From: Blastobasis lacticolella
Taxonomy: Eukaryota; Arthropoda; Insecta; Lepidoptera; Blastobasidae
Length of the DNA: 64,000 bases
Direction: 5' to 3'
Assembly: GCA_905147135.1 (NCBI GenBank)
Contig: LR990061.1
Location: forward strand, 6,486,026 to 6,550,025
Part shown: positions 63,788 to 64,000 of the stretch, piece after piece
Position numbering within the stretch: position 1 is the stretch's first letter
Layout of the letters: each line of letters starts with the position of its first letter
Translations under genes and position numbers: made by a program
Notes under the pieces: generated by a model
Database searches by the model: none
What the model saw: only the letters and a program-made list of their open reading frames with translations
Told to the model about the DNA's origin: nothing

Positions 63788-64000
63788 ATGATAATAATAA
63801 TAAATATGCTTGGACAATTTAACGCAGCGCCATCTAGCCCCAATATAAGCAAAGCTTGTTTTATGGGTGTTAGACAACTGATAAAGTCCTTATATAAGTT
63901 TTTTTTTAATATATACATACTGTACCCGTAACAGAAATTAAAATTTATCATTTCAATTTCTGCTCGGCTGGGAATCGAATCCGCGACCTCTACATGGCAG
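63788..64000 (-). repeat. SINE family 2 copy, cut by the window end
   Basis: cgcagcgccatctagcccca, atataagcaaagcttgtttt, gtacccgtaacagaaattaa and ctcggctgggaatcgaatcc: body and B box in reverse. The A box lies beyond the window. Confidence 0.8.

Overview
This is a gene-poor, repeat-dense stretch of an insect nuclear genome, most likely from a moth or butterfly (Lepidoptera). Three things point there: AT-rich non-coding DNA, genes split by GT-AG introns, and interspersed repeats (LINE tails, tRNA-derived SINEs, short foldback elements) of kinds I associate with lepidopteran genomes. There are no operons, Shine-Dalgarno sites, phage genes or CRISPR arrays.

Only two host genes are convincing. 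At 1766-3399 on the minus strand is a two-exon NK-type homeobox gene. It has an N-terminal TN repressor motif, a homeodomain with the NK-class Tyr54, and the NRRYK form of helix 3. I read it as the tinman (NK4) orthologue. At 15951-17304 on the plus strand is a two-exon Mpv17/PMP22-family membrane protein gene. No functional link between the two is visible.

The rest is transposon debris between unique, often GC- or TAAT-rich segments that could hold regulatory DNA for the homeobox gene. Coding relics are: a dead reverse-transcriptase C-terminus with a zinc knuckle and nuclease-like motif (12692-13700); a LINE C-terminus ending at a (CA)n array (23795-24286); RTE-like or related LINE fragments at 18424-18668, 28501-28575, 42000-42480, 49816-50200, 51811-52025 and 61558-61665; and many 3' tails of two further LINE families. 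Two tRNA-derived SINE families are present. The main one has about a dozen copies on both strands, with near-complete copies at 30524-30870 and 53272-53624. At least ten kinds of foldback (MITE-like) element occur, some with target-site duplications I can read: TTA at 6128-6547, TAA at 49560-49729 and 8 bp at 59672-59931. Several are nested, the deepest nest being 49472-50715.

I found no coherent undescribed multi-gene system. The items most worth following are the insertion-dated foldback elements, the composite cluster at 5.1-5.8 kb, three perfect hairpins that all have 7-nt loops, and the repeat-free segments at 34.8-37.3, 42.5-43.5 and 46.2-49.4 kb. All repeat family names and homologies come from my reading, not from a database search.
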